7,541 nt of DNA, taken from the NCBI GenBank assembly GCA_014379075.1, contig JACMMN010000120.1:1-7541 (forward strand), given 5' to 3'. Below, in pieces: positions 5,285 through 7,541 of this stretch. The position numbers and the translations under genes are program-made. Every line of letters begins with the position of its first letter. Position 1 is the first letter of the stretch. This DNA comes from Pyrinomonadaceae bacterium (lineage in GTDB: Bacteria; Acidobacteriota; Blastocatellia; Pyrinomonadales; Pyrinomonadaceae). Below the pieces are notes generated by a model. It saw only the letters and a program-made list of their open reading frames with translations. It was not told the origin of the DNA and did not search any database.

Positions 5285-5332
5285 AAGCGTCGGTAGATGT
5301 TGAACCTACAACATCTGACGTTAAACGAAGAA
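5261..5332 (-). promoter_or_regulatory. Alternative inverted repeats around the larB start codon
   Basis: Read in the larB mRNA, GTCAGATGTT (5319-5310) can pair over ten bases with AACATCTGAC (5279-5270) in codons 2-5. That encloses the ATG at 5284-5282, and outer arms TTCTTCG (5332-5326) and CGAAGAA (5267-5261) add seven more pairs. The same 5' segment, AGATGTTG (5316-5309), can instead pair over eight bases with CAACATCT (5302-5295), leaving the start codon outside. The two stems exclude each other. Lacking a Shine-Dalgarno site, larB could be controlled by start-codon access. This is inferred from base pairing only. Confidence 0.45.
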
Positions 5333-5365
5333 AGAATTCGAAGTGAACATTATTCTGAGTTAATC

Positions 5366-5387
5366 AAGGGTATAGAATTGCACCCTT
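5366..5387 (-). terminator. Weak hairpin at the typA stop codon
   Basis: In the typA sense strand AAGGGT and ACCCTT form a perfect 6-bp stem around a 10-nt loop, starting within the stop codon. The bases after it (GATTAACTC) contain no T-run, so it is at best an attenuator and may allow readthrough into larB. Confidence 0.3.
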
Positions 5388-7198
5388 TATTTCTTGGGCC
5401 TTTCGTTAGCTTTCAGAACGCGCTTTCGGAGTCTTATGTGCTTCGGCGTGACTTCGATCAGTTCGTCATCGGCGATGAATTCGAGAGCCCGTTCGAGCGA
5501 CATTTCGCGGACCGGAACGAGCCGCATTGCTTCGTCGGCGGATGACGTTCGCATGTTCGACAGCTTCTTTTCCTTGATCGGATTGACGTCCAGATCGACA
5601 GCTCGCGCATTCTCGCCGACGATCATTCCTTCATACACCTTGACCTGAGGTTTAACGAAGAGCATGCCGCGTTCCTGTAAATTAAACAGTGCAAAGGTAT
5701 TTGTTTCGCCCATACGGTCGGACACGAGCGAGCCGGTCGGGCGGGATTTCATCTCGCCCTGCCATTTGTCGAATTTCAGGAACATCGTATTCAAAAGGCC
5801 GGTGCCCTTTGTTTCGGTCAAAAATTCACCGCGAAAACCGATAAGGCCGCGCGACGGAATTTCGTATTCAAGGCGGACGCGGCCTGAACCGTTGTTGATC
5901 ATTTTGGTCATCTGGCCCTTGCGGCGTCCCAAAGCCTCGGTAACGACGCCGATAAATTCCTCGGGAACATCGATAACCACAAGCTCCACCGGTTCAAGCA
6001 GCTCGCCCGTTTTTTCGTCGCGTTTGGTGAGAACTTCGGGTTTTGCAACCTGGAGTTCATAACCTTCGCGGCGCATCATTTCAATGAGGATCGCAAGCTG
6101 CAATTCGCCGCGTCCCGATACTTTGAACTGGTCGGGCGATGCTGTTTCCTCAAATCGAAGAGCCACGTTGCCGAGGAGTTCGCGCTCGAGGCGGTCGCGG
6201 ATCTGCCGTGAGGTAACGAATTTACCGTCGATACCTGAGAACGGTGAATTGTTGACGCCGAAGATCATTCCGATAGTCGGCTCATCGACCGCGATGATCG
6301 GAAGCGGCTGCGGGTTTTCAACCAGAGTGATGGTTTCGCCGATATTGATATCGTCAAAACCGGCAAGGGCGACGATCTCGCCAACACCGGCACTTTCGAC
6401 TGGTGCGCGGTCAAGGCCTTCGAACACGAAAAGCTCTTTGACGCGGGTTTTCTGTGTCGAGCCGTCGATCTTGGCGACAATGACTTCCTGATTCTTTGAA
6501 ATTTCGCCGGAGAACATTCTGCCTATCGCCAGGCGTCCGACGAATGGATTGTAGTCGATGTTTGCGACGAGAAGTTGAAGCGAATCGGTACGTACCGCAT
6601 GCGGAGCCGGGATCGTTTCGATAACCTGTTCGAACAGAGGAATGAGGCTGTCCGATTCATCCGTCAAATTCTTTTTCGCCATTCCGTCGCGTGAAATCGA
6701 GTAAAGTATCGGGAATTCGATCTGCTTATCGTTGGCGCCGAGATCGATGAACAGGTCGTAGATCTCATCAACTACTTCTTCGGGCCGGGCGTCCTGGCGG
6801 TCGATCTTGTTAACGAGAGCGATGCAGGGAAGTTTGAGTTCGAGGGCTTTGCGAAGTACGAATCGCGTCTGCGGCAAACAGCCTTCGGCGGAATCAACGA
6901 GCAAAACAATGCCGTCGACCATTTTCAGAACGCGTTCCACTTCGCCGCCAAAATCGGCGTGGCCCGGCGTATCGACGATGTTAATTTTGTAATCGCCGTA
7001 ACGGACGGAAGTGTTCTTCGCCATGATGGTAATGCCGCGTTCCTTTTCGAGGTCCATGGAATCCATCACGCGTTCGACGACAGTCTCGTTATCGCGGTAA
7101 GTGCCTGATTGCTGTAGCATCGCATCGACGAGCGTGGTTTTGCCGTGATCGACGTGGGCGATGATGGCGATGTTTCGTATATTCTTCGGGTCTATCAT
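5387..7198 (-). CDS. typA: Translational GTPase TypA/BipA
   Basis: TypA (BipA) is an EF-G-like GTPase that binds the ribosome and helps 50S assembly and growth under stress, including cold. At 603 residues it is full length. Guanine-nucleotide motifs are all in order: G1 A-H-V-D-H-G-K-T (14-21), G2 R-G-I-T (54-57), G3 D-T-P-G-H (76-80), G4 N-K-I-D (130-133). The G5 region reads Y-S-I-S-R-D-G (166-172), where most relatives have S-A. Domain II follows (about 205-295), then EF-G domain III- and V-like regions (S-G-R-G-E-L at 361-366, R-G-L-I-G-F-R-G-E-F at 450-459) and the TypA-specific C-terminal domain with G-L-L-N-T-M-F, K-K-L-S-N-M-R-T-S and D-D-E-L-I-E-V-T-P. The start at 7198 gives the standard M-I-D-P-K-N-I-R-N-I-A-I-I-A-H N terminus. 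The open frame runs on to 7318, but that extension would cross the upstream gene's terminator, so it is rejected. No Shine-Dalgarno site. Confidence 0.97.
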   Translation of the reverse strand: MIDPKNIRNIAIIAHVDHGKTTLVDAMLQQSGTYRDNETVVERVMDSMDLEKERGITIMAKNTSVRYGDYKINIVDTPGHADFGGEVERVLKMVDGIVLLVDSAEGCLPQTRFVLRKALELKLPCIALVNKIDRQDARPEEVVDEIYDLFIDLGANDKQIEFPILYSISRDGMAKKNLTDESDSLIPLFEQVIETIPAPHAVRTDSLQLLVANIDYNPFVGRLAIGRMFSGEISKNQEVIVAKIDGSTQKTRVKELFVFEGLDRAPVESAGVGEIVALAGFDDINIGETITLVENPQPLPIIAVDEPTIGMIFGVNNSPFSGIDGKFVTSRQIRDRLERELLGNVALRFEETASPDQFKVSGRGELQLAILIEMMRREGYELQVAKPEVLTKRDEKTGELLEPVELVVIDVPEEFIGVVTEALGRRKGQMTKMINNGSGRVRLEYEIPSRGLIGFRGEFLTETKGTGLLNTMFLKFDKWQGEMKSRPTGSLVSDRMGETNTFALFNLQERGMLFVKPQVKVYEGMIVGENARAVDLDVNPIKEKKLSNMRTSSADEAMRLVPVREMSLERALEFIADDELIEVTPKHIRLRKRVLKANERPKK

Positions 7199-7227
7199 AG
7201 ATGTAAAACTGCGTACAAATGCAAACG

Positions 7228-7252
7228 AGTATAATGACGGGTTAGCTGGCAA
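7228..7252 (-). promoter_or_regulatory. Candidate typA promoter
   Basis: On the minus strand TATACT (7233-7228) lies 29 nt before the typA ATG, directly after the upstream terminator. TTGCCA (7252-7247) stands 13 bp before it, short for a -35. The box and its distance to the start match those of the protease-TPR gene. Two further TTGCC copies lie upstream (7255-7259, 7266-7270). Confidence 0.4.
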
Positions 7253-7282
7253 AAGGCAAATGAACGGCAATGTAGCCGTCAC

Positions 7283-7312
7283 AAAAAAAGACCAGACGTT
7301 GCCATCCGGTCT
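7283..7312 (-). terminator. Rho-independent terminator of the BON-domain gene
   Basis: In the minus-strand sense a 10-bp stem (AGACCGGATG with CGTCTGGTCT, two G-U pairs) is closed by a GCAA tetraloop and followed immediately by seven T's (7289-7283; the first lies at the base of the stem). It begins 23 nt after the BON gene's stop and isolates typA transcription from that gene. Confidence 0.92.
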
Positions 7313-7335
7313 GATCAACTAAATTGAATTGCAGC

Positions 7336-7541
7336 TTAACGAGGCACGTCTTTTTCAATCACGAGATTATTCGTGACACTGAATACGCCCGAAACGTTTG
7401 CCAGGATGTTCATCAGGTTGTAATCGCCGCGATTAGCCACATAACCTTCGAGAGTTACATGGCCGCGATCGACGATCAGCCTGACCGAAGGGTTCACATT
7501 GTTCAAATAACGGTACAAGCCGCCTCGATTTGTCAGGGTCC
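7336..7541 (-). CDS. BON-domain protein, C-terminal 67 residues (starts beyond the right edge)
   Basis: The visible end reads T-L-T-N-R-G-G-L-Y-R-Y-L-N-N and then a BON-domain core: V-R-L-I-V-D-R-G-H-V-T-L-E-G-Y-V, a helix with N-L-M-N-I-L-A-N-V-S-G-V, and F-S-V-T-N-N-L-V-I. The pattern (strand, G-x-V-T-L-x-G-x-V, helix, G-V-x-x-V-x-N-x-L) is that of OsmY-type BON domains, which bind phospholipids or associate with envelope proteins and are usually exported. The N terminus, any signal peptide and any second BON domain lie outside. An internal ATG (7516-7518) exists, but the frame is open to the edge, so it need not be the start. A strong terminator follows, so this is the last gene of its unit. 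Confidence 0.82.
   Translation of the reverse strand, partial: TLTNRGGLYRYLNNVNPSVRLIVDRGHVTLEGYVANRGDYNLMNILANVSGVFSVTNNLVIEKDVPR

Noticed and set aside
7199..7318. N-terminal extension of typA to ATG 7318 (643 residues)
   Set aside because: The extension would be translated through the Rho-independent terminator of the upstream gene (7283-7312) and the candidate promoter, and the normal TypA N terminus begins at 7198.
1..7541. CRISPR array, tRNA, rRNA, insertion sequence or phage genes
   Set aside because: No regularly spaced repeats, no cloverleaf with GTTCRA-type arm, no transposase motif and no terminal inverted repeats with target duplications were seen.

Overview
The window looks like chromosomal DNA of a Gram-negative bacterium with roughly balanced GC. 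The best guess is an acidobacterium of the Blastocatellia/Pyrinomonadaceae type. This is inferred from three things: a secreted trypsin-like protease fused to TPRs, a secreted protein carrying two pilin-type globular domains of the kind I recall from Acidobacteriota pilins, and genes that mostly lack a Shine-Dalgarno site. No 16S or other decisive marker is present. There is no sign of phage, transposon, CRISPR or tRNA.

Layout. At the left edge is the 5' end of rpiB (ribose-5-phosphate isomerase B) on the minus strand. Divergent from it, on the plus strand, is a thioredoxin-fold secreted-type protein. Its natural start (ATG 401, behind an AGGAG) opens a signal peptide that is cut by an in-frame TAG at 449-451; the rest of the frame runs intact to 1684. 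A 76-bp hairpin built from CGCGAAA units follows. Next, on the plus strand, is a 478-residue exported S1C-type serine protease with a long C-terminal TPR array (1897-3333). Convergent to it on the minus strand is a 270-residue secreted protein with two tandem copies of a pilin-like domain (3370-4182). A gene-poor stretch (4183-4528) holds repeated TTGCACCAAT boxes and a perfect short palindrome. Then, on the minus strand and reading right to left, come a BON-domain protein (C-terminal fragment at the right edge), a strong Rho-independent terminator, typA (bipA) and larB.

How the genes relate. Most are separate transcription units. rpiB serves the pentose phosphate pathway, typA is a ribosome-associated translational GTPase, and larB makes the first intermediate of the nickel-pincer nucleotide cofactor without larC or larE beside it here. 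The protease, the pilin-domain protein and (originally) the thioredoxin-like protein are envelope or periplasmic proteins. typA and larB lie in the same direction 102 bp apart and may be co-transcribed.

The features most worth a second look are the amber codon inside the thioredoxin-like protein's signal peptide, a set of mutually exclusive inverted repeats around the larB start codon, the duplicated pilin domain in a non-pilin, and the CGCGAAA hairpin. I did not find a convincing new multi-gene system; the oddities are local.
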